Positions 1 through 6,890 are shown, counted from the first letter of the stretch. The stretch: 23,163 bases of DNA from JALHTV01 sp049510055 (GCA_049510055.1 JBEKZI010000029.1:1-23163), one strand, 5' to 3'. The notes: generated from the sequence alone by a model not told the origin. Translations and numbers: made by a program.

Positions 1-183
1 GGTTAGATAACTGCCAATCTGCACCATGTGGTACACCTTGGCCGTTTTGGATCCCATATCCTCCTCGTAGGGCAGCGAAGGATTGATGGTCCACAGCAAC
101 AGTCCCACCGTGCCCGCCAGGATGATTACCATCCAAACGGCCGGCCGATGCAGTACTTGCACCTTTGGCGTTCCGAGTGCCAT
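1..183 (-). CDS. N-terminal part of an unknown single-pass membrane protein (runs off window)
   Basis: Read from an ATG at 183 on the minus strand, 61 codons stay open to the window edge, so only the N-terminus is visible. A GGAG ribosome-binding site sits 4 nt before the start. Residues 1-15 are basic to neutral (KVQVLHRP), and residues 16-33 form one hydrophobic segment (VWMVIILAGTVGLLLW). A short acidic, polar stretch follows (PYEEDMGSKTAKVYHM). This fits an anchored protein with a short cytoplasmic tail and the rest outside. I do not recognise the family from so short a piece. It is divergent from leuC, with 271 nt between the two starts. Confidence 0.6.
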   Translation of the reverse strand, partial: MALGTPKVQVLHRPAVWMVIILAGTVGLLLWTINPSLPYEEDMGSKTAKVYHMVQIGSYLT

Positions 184-365
184 TAGGCTCCAATCATTAC
201 GTTCGTACGTCCCGGCCCCTGCGACGGTTGGATTTTCTTATCGAAGAGAACTTTTATTCCCGTGCGGCCTCCGTACCCATGTCTTTATACGCGATGGACA
301 TCATCTTTTTCTATATCGACCCGAAGGCGGTCAAAAATAGAGGCCGTCCGCCCGCGTGCGGCCGG

Positions 366-394
366 TTGAACAGCCGGGCACAAAAGCGTAAGAT
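366..394 (+). promoter_or_regulatory. Putative sigma70-type promoter of leuC
   Basis: TTGAAC at 366-371 and TAAGAT at 389-394 are separated by 17 nt, which predicts a start near 401 and a leader of about 54 nt before leuC. The remainder of the 184-454 gap shows nothing else I can name. Confidence 0.45.
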
Positions 395-454
395 TTTTGG
401 TTTGGCTAGGCGGGCGGGGAGGGAATCAGCCTGGCGAGAAAGTGCGAGTGGCTT

Positions 455-1804
455 ATGGGCATGACGATTACGGAAAAGATTTTGGCCGCCCACGCCGACC
501 GGTCCTCGGTGGCCGTGGGCGAGAACGTCTGGTGCCGCGTGGACGTGCTGATGGTCAACGACGTCACCGGGCCGGGCGCGATCGGCATCTTCGAGGAACG
601 CTTCGGGCGCGACGGCAAGGTGTTCGACCCGGCAAAGATCGTGGTCATCCCTGATCACTACATCTTTACCGCCGACTCCAAGGCCCACCGCAACGTCAAT
701 ATCCTCCGCGAGTTCGCCCATCGCCAGGGCACCCCGCACTATTACGACCCGGACTTCATACCGCCCGGCCTGGAGGGCATGCCCAACCCCTACGCCAATC
801 CCCGGGAAACCAGCTACCGCGGCGTCTGCCACCTGACCCTACCCCAGTGCGGTCATACGCGGCCGGGCGAGCTGCTGCTGGGCGCCGACAGCCACACGTG
901 CACCCACGGGGCATTCGGCGAATTCGCCGCGGGCATCGGCAATACCGAAGCCGCCTTCGTCATGGGCACGGGCAAGCTGTGGCTCAAGGTGCCACCCTCG
1001 ATGAAATTCGTCTTCCATGGCTCGATGCCGCCCTACCTGATGGCCAAGGACCTTATCCTCCACGTCATCGGCGAGATCGGCACCGACGGCGCCGCCTACC
1101 GCGCGATGGAATTCACCGGCTCGGCCGTCGACGCCCTGAACATCGACGAGCGGATGACCCTGTGCAACATGGCCACCGAGGCCGGCGCCAAGAACGGCAT
1201 CATCGCCGCCGACCAGGTCACGCTGGACTACGTCTGCGCGCGGACCGACAAGCCCTTCCAGGTCTGTCAGTCCGACGCCGACGCCGCGTACGCCAAGGTG
1301 TACGAGTTCGACGCCTCCAAGCTGGAGCCCACCGTCGCTCAGCCGCATTCGCCCGACCGCCGCGCCACGGCGCGACAGTTGAAAGACGTGCGGATCGAGC
1401 GCGTGTACATCGGTTCCTGCACCGGCGGCAAGACCACTGACTTCCAGGCCGCGGCGAAGATCCTGGCTGACAAAACGGTCAAGGTCGATACGTACATCGT
1501 GCCGGCCACGGTCGAAGTGGACGCCGACCTCGACCGCCTCCAGGTCGGCGGCGAGACGCTGCGCAAGATCTTCCAGGACGCCGGCTGCCGCATCGGCCCG
1601 GCCAGTTGCGCCGCCTGCCTGGGCGGGCCCGTCGATACCTTCGGGCGGGTCAACGAGCCGATGAAGGTGGTCTCGACCACCAATCGCAACTTCCCCGGCC
1701 GCATGGGCCACAAACAGGCGGGCATCTACCTGGCCAGCCCCCTCACCGCCGCCGCCAGCGCATTGACCGGCAAGATTACCGATCCCCGCGATATCCGGGG
1801 CTGA
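455..1804 (+). CDS. leuC: 3-isopropylmalate dehydratase large subunit (LeuC type 2 / homoaconitase-like)
   Basis: 449 residues, the usual length for this aconitase-superfamily subunit. It isomerises 2-isopropylmalate to 3-isopropylmalate in leucine synthesis, together with a small LeuD subunit. The three cysteines that hold the [4Fe-4S] cluster are visible as C322 (GSCTGGK), C385 and C388 (SCAACLGG). Other family landmarks are DVTGPGAI near residue 36, VIPDH near 66, and GADSHTCTHGAFG near 143. The pattern fits the archaeal-type LeuC2 subfamily, in which isopropylmalate and homoaconitate enzymes are hard to separate by eye. Start: ATG 455 (MGMTITEK) is typical of the subfamily; ATG 461 is possible, and neither has a strong ribosome-binding site. 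No leuD follows: the next genes are on the other strand. Confidence 0.93.
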   Translation: MGMTITEKILAAHADRSSVAVGENVWCRVDVLMVNDVTGPGAIGIFEERFGRDGKVFDPAKIVVIPDHYIFTADSKAHRNVNILREFAHRQGTPHYYDPDFIPPGLEGMPNPYANPRETSYRGVCHLTLPQCGHTRPGELLLGADSHTCTHGAFGEFAAGIGNTEAAFVMGTGKLWLKVPPSMKFVFHGSMPPYLMAKDLILHVIGEIGTDGAAYRAMEFTGSAVDALNIDERMTLCNMATEAGAKNGIIAADQVTLDYVCARTDKPFQVCQSDADAAYAKVYEFDASKLEPTVAQPHSPDRRATARQLKDVRIERVYIGSCTGGKTTDFQAAAKILADKTVKVDTYIVPATVEVDADLDRLQVGGETLRKIFQDAGCRIGPASCAACLGGPVDTFGRVNEPMKVVSTTNRNFPGRMGHKQAGIYLASPLTAAASALTGKITDPRDIRG

Positions 1805-1814
1805 CCGTCCGCGC

Positions 1815-1852
1815 AAAAATTGAGCGAGTCCCGAGGGTGTCGGGACTCGCTC
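1815..1852 (-). terminator. Hairpin terminator between leuC and PEP-CTERM gene A
   Basis: Perfect 13-bp inverted repeat (1822-1834 with 1840-1852, 5-nt loop). Read on the minus strand, the stem is followed within 2 nt by five T (complement of A 1815-1819), so it terminates gene A best. It also lies between two convergent genes and may slow plus-strand leuC transcripts. Confidence 0.75.
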
Positions 1853-1876
1853 GAAACATCGATTAAGGTCAACTAG

Positions 1877-2494
1877 TTACGCCCGGCGGCGATTTCCCAA
1901 CGTCGCCAGCCCGCCCAGGACCAGAAGCGACAACGTCGCGGGTTCAGGGACATAGTTAATGTCCACCTTGGCCTCGTACCAGTCGGCGCCGGAAGGATCG
2001 TCGTCGTTGAAGTCCAGGATCAGGGTGTAGCCATTGGCGGCCGTGGGATATTGAAAAATACTCAGTTCGCTGCGGGCCTGAATCGCCGTCAGGTCCACCG
2101 TCATGTCCGTGGCCGGCAGGGCCGGCGTCAGGCTGGAAAACACCGCCGAGAAACTGTCCTCGTCGCGGATCTCGTCGGGCCACGGATGCCCCGGCCAGTC
2201 CGGCAGCCAGGCATAGCCGTTCATCACCGTGGCGCCGTTCAGCGTGGTGCTGAGGATGGTGGGCTCGTTGGCCCATGCGTTGGAGTCATCAATATCTTTG
2301 CCCCAACGGCCCACGGCGGCAAAGTCCAGGTGATGCCACTGCATCGTATCGCCCTGGATGACCAGCAGGTCCCGGCCGTCGGTGTAGGCACGGATGTCCA
2401 GGCTCATCGTGATGTTCGCCGAGGCGGCGGACACGGCCGCGGCCAACGCCACAACGCCTGCAAGGATCGCCCATCGTGTGTTGAGATGCTTCAT
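1877..2494 (-). CDS. PEP-CTERM exported protein A
   Basis: 205 residues. A Sec signal peptide covers residues 1-26 (KHLNTRW, hydrophobic core, ASA cleavage site before N27). The C-terminus carries a full PEP-CTERM sorting tail at 182-205: VPEPATL, a hydrophobic helix with GGL, and final NRRRA. By family knowledge such proteins are exported, then cut and anchored by an exosortase, often as part of an extracellular matrix or surface layer. The middle (27-180) is acidic, rich in Asp, Trp and Thr, and looks like a beta-rich secreted domain, but I recognise no named domain. A GGAGGGGA ribosome-binding site lies upstream of ATG 2494. It has its own promoter and terminator, so it is monocistronic. 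Its body is unlike genes B and C; only the tail and flanks match. Confidence 0.85.
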   Translation of the reverse strand: MKHLNTRWAILAGVVALAAAVSAASANITMSLDIRAYTDGRDLLVIQGDTMQWHHLDFAAVGRWGKDIDDSNAWANEPTILSTTLNGATVMNGYAWLPDWPGHPWPDEIRDEDSFSAVFSSLTPALPATDMTVDLTAIQARSELSIFQYPTAANGYTLILDFNDDDPSGADWYEAKVDINYVPEPATLSLLVLGGLATLGNRRRA

Positions 2495-2621
2495 AATAGA
2501 CTTCCCCTCCAGAATTAAAATGGACTAGCCAATCTGCGGAAAACCCCAGAAGCCGGGGATGGGAATTTGAGCCTCGCCCTTCCTTTATCCCCTGCCGACG
2601 CTTCCTCCAGCAACCACCCAT

Positions 2622-2650
2622 ATTGTACCCGATAACGCCAAAACCGTCAA
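2622..2650 (-). promoter_or_regulatory. Promoter of PEP-CTERM gene A
   Basis: On the minus strand TTGACG (2650-2645), a 17-nt spacer and TACAAT (2627-2622). The spacer ends in GTTATCGGG, close to the spacers of the gene B and C promoters. Predicted start near 2615, giving a leader of about 120 nt. The rest of the 2495-2772 gap holds this leader and the gene B terminator. Confidence 0.65.
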
Positions 2651-2706
2651 TCACCCCAGACCCCCTCCTGGGGGCTGCGGCGACGTTCCGGCGTCGTGGT
2701 CCGCGC

Positions 2707-2742
2707 AAAAAAGCGAGCGAGCCGGCGTACGCATCGGCTCGC
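2707..2742 (-). terminator. Terminator of PEP-CTERM gene B
   Basis: Stem GCGAGCCG / CGGCTCGC (2717-2724 with 2735-2742, 10-nt loop), followed on the minus strand by six T (complement of A 2707-2712). Stem and loop are identical over 26 nt to the gene C terminator at 3810-3835. Confidence 0.75.
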
Positions 2743-2772
2743 CCAGAACATCGATCAAGGTTAGAAAACTAC

Positions 2773-3393
2773 TTACGCCCGGCGCCGTCTCATCAACGCC
2801 AGCCCGCCCAGGGCCAGCAGGGTCAGTGTGGCCGGCTCGGGGGTCGGGATCATCTCTTGCTCAAATGCGATACTGCCCAAAAAGGACATCTTGTAGCTGA
2901 ACGTCAGGGTGCTGTCGTCGTTCGGGACGGGTGTACCGGCGTAGAAATTTACCGTGCCGACGTAGCTCCAAGGATTTCCATGCGCATCGTATATCGCTGA
3001 AGGCGTGCCTAAAGGCTGGACCACGTTATACGTCCAGTCATTCGGATCAACCGCCTGCACGCTGGACAGCGTGAACGTCTTGTTCATGTACAAATTGATG
3101 TGGTAGTCCGTCCAGGTAAACGTCGTGTCATTGTCCACACTGTTGGTTACTTTGACGTTCGGGTCCAACTCCGAGTCGGTCGTGAAGCTGCCTACCATGT
3201 GGCCCGGAGATGAAAACTGGTTGCCCTCGATCGTCAGCTCATACGTGTTGGAATCCCATGAAGCATTGCAGTCAATGGCCCCATCGCCATCGTTTGCACA
3301 TTCCCAACTGGTGATATTGGCCTGTGCCGGAAGCGACATACAGGCGATCAGCAGAGAACCCAGAGCCAGGGGCAGTAGAAGATATGATCTCAT
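2773..3393 (-). CDS. PEP-CTERM exported protein B
   Basis: 206 residues, start ATG 3393 with a GGAG ribosome-binding site 7 nt upstream. The signal peptide covers residues 1-25, with cleavage after AQA. The sorting tail lies at 184-206 (TPEPATL, hydrophobic helix with GGLAL, final RRRRA). The mature part is Asn, Asp and Thr rich with two cysteines near the N-terminus (WECANDGDGAIDC), which could form a disulfide outside the cell. It is a clear paralogue of protein C: both share VDN-TF-W, HTFTLS or KTFTLS, a DDW or NDW site, AGTPV and YK-SF. Relative to C it carries about 50 extra residues after the signal peptide. The likely role is an extracellular surface or matrix protein anchored by an exosortase; ligand and partners are unknown. 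Confidence 0.85.
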   Translation of the reverse strand: MRSYLLLPLALGSLLIACMSLPAQANITSWECANDGDGAIDCNASWDSNTYELTIEGNQFSSPGHMVGSFTTDSELDPNVKVTNSVDNDTTFTWTDYHINLYMNKTFTLSSVQAVDPNDWTYNVVQPLGTPSAIYDAHGNPWSYVGTVNFYAGTPVPNDDSTLTFSYKMSFLGSIAFEQEMIPTPEPATLTLLALGGLALMRRRRA

Positions 3394-3535
3394 CTTGCGT
3401 CTCCTTTACGGCAAAGGGCAAAAACCAAACACCGTTTTCGCGGAGGGCAAGAGAGGTGAGCAGCCTTTCAGCCATCCCAATCTCAGGATGCTCAAGCCAA
3501 GCATCCTGCGTTTACAACTCCTCCCACAACAACGT
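3394..3535 (-). promoter_or_regulatory. Conserved 5' leader of PEP-CTERM gene B
   Basis: Leader of roughly 140 nt between the predicted start site and ATG 3393. It contains a perfect 9-bp hairpin (3484-3492 with 3500-3508, 7-nt loop) and further blocks shared with the gene C leader, including AAGGCTGCTCACCTCT on the minus strand. It matches no riboswitch class I know; a regulatory RNA role is inference from conservation. Confidence 0.5.
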
Positions 3536-3540
3536 GCAAT

Positions 3541-3569
3541 ATTTTAGTCCGATAATGCCCCTCTGTCAA
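3541..3569 (-). promoter_or_regulatory. Promoter of PEP-CTERM gene B
   Basis: On the minus strand a consensus TTGACA (3569-3564), a 17-nt spacer containing ATTATCGG, and TAAAAT (3546-3541). Confidence 0.7.
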
Positions 3570-3627
3570 CGACAAAGCACAAAAACTCTCGGAATTCTCT
3601 GGTAAAAGGTCTAGCCCCCACCCGAAA

Positions 3628-3689
3628 GTTGCCTACGGTACGTCAGGCCAAGGGCTTATACCGCTGGGCGATGGCCATCCGCCAGCCGC
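3628..3689 (-). pseudogene. Duplicated 3'-end remnant of nadE
   Basis: By eye 53 of 62 bases match 4541-4602, the 3' end of the intact nadE plus the bases just after its stop. The reading frame survives: the minus strand here encodes RMAIAQRYKPLA then TGA (stop at 3645-3643), against RMPIAQRYKPLA in the real gene. Similarity stops abruptly at 3690. The remnant has no start and is only about 15 codons long, so it cannot be functional. It marks the edge of a segmental duplication that also carried a PEP-CTERM gene. The stretch 3690-3800 after it shows nothing I can identify. Confidence 0.85.
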
Positions 3690-3800
3690 CTCTAAATATG
3701 GACGTCGAAGCGATTATAACATACCGCGATTTGGCCACTTACCAACAGGCGTTAGCCGAATACACTAGGAGTTTTTGCGGTGGTGCGGTTTGTTTGCGTT

Positions 3801-3835
3801 AAAAATCGAGCGAGCCGGCGTACGCATCGGCTCGC
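3801..3835 (-). terminator. Terminator of PEP-CTERM gene C
   Basis: Stem GCGAGCCG / CGGCTCGC (3810-3817 with 3828-3835), followed on the minus strand by five T (complement of A 3801-3805). It is the duplicate of the gene B terminator. Confidence 0.75.
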
Positions 3836-3865
3836 CCGGAACATCGATCCAGGTTAGAAAATTAC

Positions 3866-4318
3866 TTACGCCCGGCGCCGTCTGATTAATGCCAGCCCGC
3901 CCAGGGCCAGCAGGGTCGCCGTAACCGGTTCGGGAATCGGGGTCACGCTCTCATTGATTACGGTGTCGCCTGTAAAAGATACTTTGTAACTGTATTCCAG
4001 CGTGTCGCCAATGTCCACCGGCGTCCCGGCGGAGCAGGTGATCGTCCCGAGGTACTCCGTCTCGTCCCAGGCGGCCGGCGTGATTACGGCCGTCCAGTCG
4101 TCCGGTGTAATCACCTGGGCATCGGATAGCGTGAACGTATGGTCCATCGTGATGTCAATGATGCAGCCCGTCCAGGCAAACGATGTCTCGTTGTCCACAG
4201 CGATGTCCTGCAGGAGAGTCGGATCGTCTGGCGTGCCACTGACGATGCCAGCCTGCGCCGGAAGCGACATGCCGGCCACAAACAAAACCAAAGCCAATAG
4301 AAATAGATAGGTTCTCAT
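3866..4318 (-). CDS. PEP-CTERM exported protein C (shorter paralogue of B)
   Basis: 150 residues from ATG 4318. A second ATG directly upstream (4321) would add one Met. I prefer 4318 because its GGGAG ribosome-binding site is then 7 nt away, as in gene B, and because MR(S/T)YL aligns with protein B. The signal peptide ends in AQA (about residue 24). The sorting tail is IPEPVTATLLALGG and RRRRA; PEPVT is a slight departure from the usual PEPAT. The mature domain is acidic and matches the C-terminal two thirds of protein B, lacking about 50 residues after the signal peptide. It lies directly downstream of nadE but has its own promoter 43 nt past the nadE stop, so it is probably transcribed separately. 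Confidence 0.83.
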   Translation of the reverse strand: MRTYLFLLALVLFVAGMSLPAQAGIVSGTPDDPTLLQDIAVDNETSFAWTGCIIDITMDHTFTLSDAQVITPDDWTAVITPAAWDETEYLGTITCSAGTPVDIGDTLEYSYKVSFTGDTVINESVTPIPEPVTATLLALGGLALIRRRRA

Positions 4319-4477
4319 CATGCTTCTCCCTTCCTTCCTTTCCTTCCTTCAAAGGAAAATGGTACAAACAAAACACACTTCTATAGGGGCAAGAAGAGGT
4401 GAGCAGCCTTATCCGGCCTTCCTTATCCCAGGATGCTCAAGGCAAGCACCCTGTATTTACAACTCCTCCCACAACGT
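4319..4477 (-). promoter_or_regulatory. Conserved 5' leader of PEP-CTERM gene C
   Basis: Leader of about 155 nt. It holds the same hairpin as the gene B leader (4429-4437 with 4445-4453, 7-nt loop). One base has changed, and in the minus-strand RNA the pair becomes G-U, so the stem is kept. Close to the gene lies a purine tract of GGAA/GAAGG repeats (about 4325-4350 on the minus strand) that offers several overlapping Shine-Dalgarno-like sites. Confidence 0.5.
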
Positions 4478-4482
4478 GCACC

Positions 4483-4512
4483 ATTCTAGCCCGATAATGT
4501 CCCGTTTGTCAA
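4483..4512 (-). promoter_or_regulatory. Promoter of PEP-CTERM gene C
   Basis: On the minus strand TTGACA (4512-4507), an 18-nt spacer containing ATTATCGGG, and TAGAAT (4488-4483). It lies 43 nt downstream of the nadE stop codon. Confidence 0.7.
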
Positions 4513-4555
4513 CAACAAAGCACGAAAACTCCCGGACCCGGTTGCCTACGGCGCG

Positions 4556-6196
4556 TCAGGCTAACGGCTTATACCGTTGGGCAATAGGCATCCGCCGGCC
4601 GCTGCCGAAGGCCCGGGAGGTCACCTTCAGCACCGGGGCGGCCTGGCGGCGCTTGAACTCGGCCCCATCCACCATCTGCACCACCCGCTGGACGACCGCG
4701 GCGTCGAACCCCTCGGCGATGATCTGCCGGGCGGTGCGGTCCTGCTCGATGTACCGTTTCAGGATTTCATCCAGCAGCTCGTACGGCGGCAGCTTGTCCT
4801 GGTCGTACTGGTTGGGCTTCAGCTCGGCGCTGGGGGCCTTCTCGAAGACCCGTCGCGGAATCCGCTCGCTGCCGGATTCGGCGTTGAGCTGCTCGGCCAA
4901 CTTGTACACGACGGTCTTCAGCACGTCGCCGATGGGCGACAGCGCCCCGGCCATGTCGCCATAGAGCGTGCAATAGCCGGTGGACAGCTCCGACTTGTTT
5001 CCCGTGGCGACGGCCAGGTGGCCGTACTTGTTGCTATGGGCCATCACCAGGTTGCCGCGGATGCGGGCCTGGATGTTCTCCTCCGTGGCGTCGCAGGCGC
5101 CAAGCGGCATCGTCGCCCCCAGCACCTGGCTGTAGGCCGCATGGACGGTTTCGATGGGCAGGACCCGCAGCTCGATGCCCAGATTGTCCGCCAGCGCCTT
5201 GGCGTCCTCCAAACTGTGGGCCGAGCTGTAGCGGCTGGGCAGGGCCAGGGCCAGCACGTTGCCCGCCCCCAGCGCGTCCGCCGCCAGCGCGGCCACGACG
5301 GCGGAGTCGATCCCGCCCGACAGCCCCAACACCACGCTGCGGAACCCGCACTTGTGAACGTAATCCGCCAGGCCCAGCTTCAGCGCTGCCGAAAGCTGCT
5401 CCATCTCCTCCCCCGCCGGCGCCACCTGCCCCCCGCCGTCCAGGTCCGCCACCAGCAGGTCTTCGCGGAAGCTGGCCGCCCGCGCCAGCACCTTCCCCGA
5501 CGGCCCGACGATGCAACTGCCGCCATCGAAGATCAGCTCATCGTTCCCGCCGACCTGGTTGACGTACACGATCGGGCAGCCCGTGCGGGCAGCCTGGCGG
5601 GCCAGCAACTCCTCGCGCACGGCGGCCTTGCCCATCTGGTACGGGCTGGCAGCCATGTTGATGATGACTTCCGCCCCGGCCGCCTTCAGCTCGGCGACCG
5701 GATCGCGTCCGTAAAGCTCCCGCCCCAGCGCGATGGCGTCCCAGAGGTCCTCGCAGATGCTCAGTCCCAGCCGCTTTCCCTTTAGTTCCGCACACTGGCC
5801 GTCTGGGCCGGGCTGGAAGTAGCGCGTCTCGTCGAAGACGTCGTAGGTGGGCAGCAGGCTCTTGACGTGGACGTGCCGAATTTTGCCGCCCGCCAGAAGG
5901 GCCGCGGCGTTCTGGAGCGGCCGGCCCTTTTCTTGAGGCGTCGGCCGGACGTACCCCACCAGGGCCGCGACCTTCGTGCATCGCTTGGCCAGGGCCTCCA
6001 CGGCCGCGACGCTGTCGGCGACGAACTGCTCCTTCCGCAGCAGGTCCCGCGGCGGATACCCCACCACCGCCAATTCCGCGAAGACCGCCAGCTCCGCCCC
6101 GGCCGCCTCCGCCTTGGCCAGGCAATCCGCCATTTTGGCCGCGTTGCCGGAAATGTCGCCGACGATCGGATTAATCTGCGCCAGGGCGATTTTCAT
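4556..6196 (-). CDS. nadE: Glutamine-dependent NAD+ synthetase
   Basis: 546 residues, the two-domain form. It makes NAD+ from nicotinate adenine dinucleotide, ATP and glutamine-derived ammonia in the cytoplasm. The N-terminal nitrilase-like glutaminase domain (about 1-250) has the full catalytic triad: E41 (FAELAVVGYPP), K112 (HVKSLLP) and C148 (LSICEDLWD). The C-terminal synthetase domain has the ATP pyrophosphatase loop S293-GGIDS-298, followed by ATGNKSELSTGYCTLYGDMAG. The end, RRMPIAQRYKPLA, is typical of the family. Start ATG 6196 begins directly with the conserved MKIALAQINP and has an AAAGG site upstream. The last codons are duplicated at 3643-3689. It is divergent from the cupin gene. 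Confidence 0.96.
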   Translation of the reverse strand: MKIALAQINPIVGDISGNAAKMADCLAKAEAAGAELAVFAELAVVGYPPRDLLRKEQFVADSVAAVEALAKRCTKVAALVGYVRPTPQEKGRPLQNAAALLAGGKIRHVHVKSLLPTYDVFDETRYFQPGPDGQCAELKGKRLGLSICEDLWDAIALGRELYGRDPVAELKAAGAEVIINMAASPYQMGKAAVREELLARQAARTGCPIVYVNQVGGNDELIFDGGSCIVGPSGKVLARAASFREDLLVADLDGGGQVAPAGEEMEQLSAALKLGLADYVHKCGFRSVVLGLSGGIDSAVVAALAADALGAGNVLALALPSRYSSAHSLEDAKALADNLGIELRVLPIETVHAAYSQVLGATMPLGACDATEENIQARIRGNLVMAHSNKYGHLAVATGNKSELSTGYCTLYGDMAGALSPIGDVLKTVVYKLAEQLNAESGSERIPRRVFEKAPSAELKPNQYDQDKLPPYELLDEILKRYIEQDRTARQIIAEGFDAAVVQRVVQMVDGAEFKRRQAAPVLKVTSRAFGSGRRMPIAQRYKPLA

Positions 6197-6280
6197 GTGC
6201 CAGCCTTTCCCGGGCTCTTGGAAGGCCCGGGCCGGCGATACGGCAAATGCATTGGGGAACTGCCGCCGGTCCTGGCGATA

Positions 6281-6309
6281 ATACTAGTGGAAGGCGGCCC
6301 GGCTTTCAA
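6281..6309 (-). promoter_or_regulatory. Putative nadE promoter
   Basis: On the minus strand TTGAAA (6309-6304), a 17-nt spacer and TAGTAT (6286-6281); predicted leader about 80 nt. Confidence 0.45.
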
Positions 6310-6332
6310 AGCCTTCGCCCGCGAAGGTTTTT
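6308..6332 (+). terminator. Terminator-like hairpin in the nadE-cupin divergent gap
   Basis: CCTTCG / CGAAGG stem (6312-6317 with 6322-6327), extended by AAAG pairing with the following T run and ending in five T (6328-6332). It has the form of a plus-strand intrinsic terminator, but no plus-strand gene lies upstream. It overlaps the nadE -35 box. Confidence 0.35.
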
Positions 6333-6379
6333 AACCAACGGCCGTCGTCCGCCGGCCGCCCAAAAACCGGGACAAATCT

Positions 6380-6688
6380 ATGGACACTGTGAATGCCATC
6401 GCGAAGGTGCGGTTCGCCTCCGCCAAACCGCAAGCGGTCCATCTCCACAAGGGCAAATCCCTCCAGGCCGACCTGCTGTGCATGGAGCCGGGCCAGAAGC
6501 TCGACGTCCCCGCCGCCGCCGAACGCCTCTACTATGTGGTCGTCGGCACGGCCAAGCTCTCCAACAAGGGCGACGAAATCACCGCCTACGCCGGCCAACT
6601 GGCCGTCACCGCCGGCGACGAGCGCCATCGCATCGCCAACCCCGGCCCGCAGCGGCTGATTTGCGTGATCGTCCATGGCGGATCGTAG
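6380..6688 (+). CDS. Small single-domain cupin protein
   Basis: 102 residues, a single small beta-barrel cupin (cupin_2-like) spanning about 20-100. The cupin pattern is visible as MEPGQKLDVP, then YYVVVGTAKLSNKGDEITAYAGQLAVTAGDERHRIANPG. The usual first-motif metal ligands (two His in HxH, then Glu) are not present: the region reads LDVPAAAERLYY. Only the second-motif His (ERHRIAN) remains. It may therefore bind metal poorly or not at all, and act as a sugar or small-molecule binding or sensing protein. The substrate cannot be told from sequence. No clear ribosome-binding site precedes ATG 6380. The next gene downstream has its own promoter. Confidence 0.75.
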   Translation: MDTVNAIAKVRFASAKPQAVHLHKGKSLQADLLCMEPGQKLDVPAAAERLYYVVVGTAKLSNKGDEITAYAGQLAVTAGDERHRIANPGPQRLICVIVHGGS

Positions 6689-6773
6689 CGGCGGGTGCGC
6701 ATCGCACGCGGGGTAACCTATGGGAAGGACCATCACCGTCACCGTCGGCCGCGCGACGGGCAACGCGACTATC

Positions 6774-6802
6774 TTCAAAACAGCCCGTAACGGTGGTATA
6801 AT
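6774..6802 (+). promoter_or_regulatory. Promoter of the TIM-barrel isomerase gene
   Basis: TTCAAA (6774-6779), a 17-nt spacer and a perfect TATAAT (6797-6802). Predicted start near 6809, leader about 80 nt, which includes a four-unit heptamer array at 6846-6873. Confidence 0.6.
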
Positions 6803-6845
6803 CACTTTATCATTCAAATCATCTAAGGCCTGAGGGGGGCTTTCT

Positions 6846-6873
6846 TCAAACGTCAAACTTCAAATTTCAAAAA
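6846..6873 (+). repeat. Four-unit 7-nt tandem array (TCAAANN)
   Basis: Four contiguous heptamers: TCAAACG, TCAAACT, TCAAATT, TCAAAAA. They sit in the 5' leader just before the ribosome-binding region of the isomerase gene. Confidence 0.7.
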
Positions 6874-6890
6874 GCAGGAATAGCGGCATT

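Noticed and set aside
839..1816. Long minus-strand open frame opposite leuC (325 codons)
   Set aside because: Low-complexity Gly, Val, Asp and Arg translation typical of the antisense of a GC-rich gene; leuC itself is certain.
3690..3800. Possible further nadE sequence beyond the scar
   Set aside because: No similarity to nadE upstream of 4602 could be found by eye; the match stops at 3689.
4577..5785. Long plus-strand open frame opposite nadE (402 codons)
   Set aside because: Gln, Arg and His-rich shadow of the nadE coding strand with no motifs.
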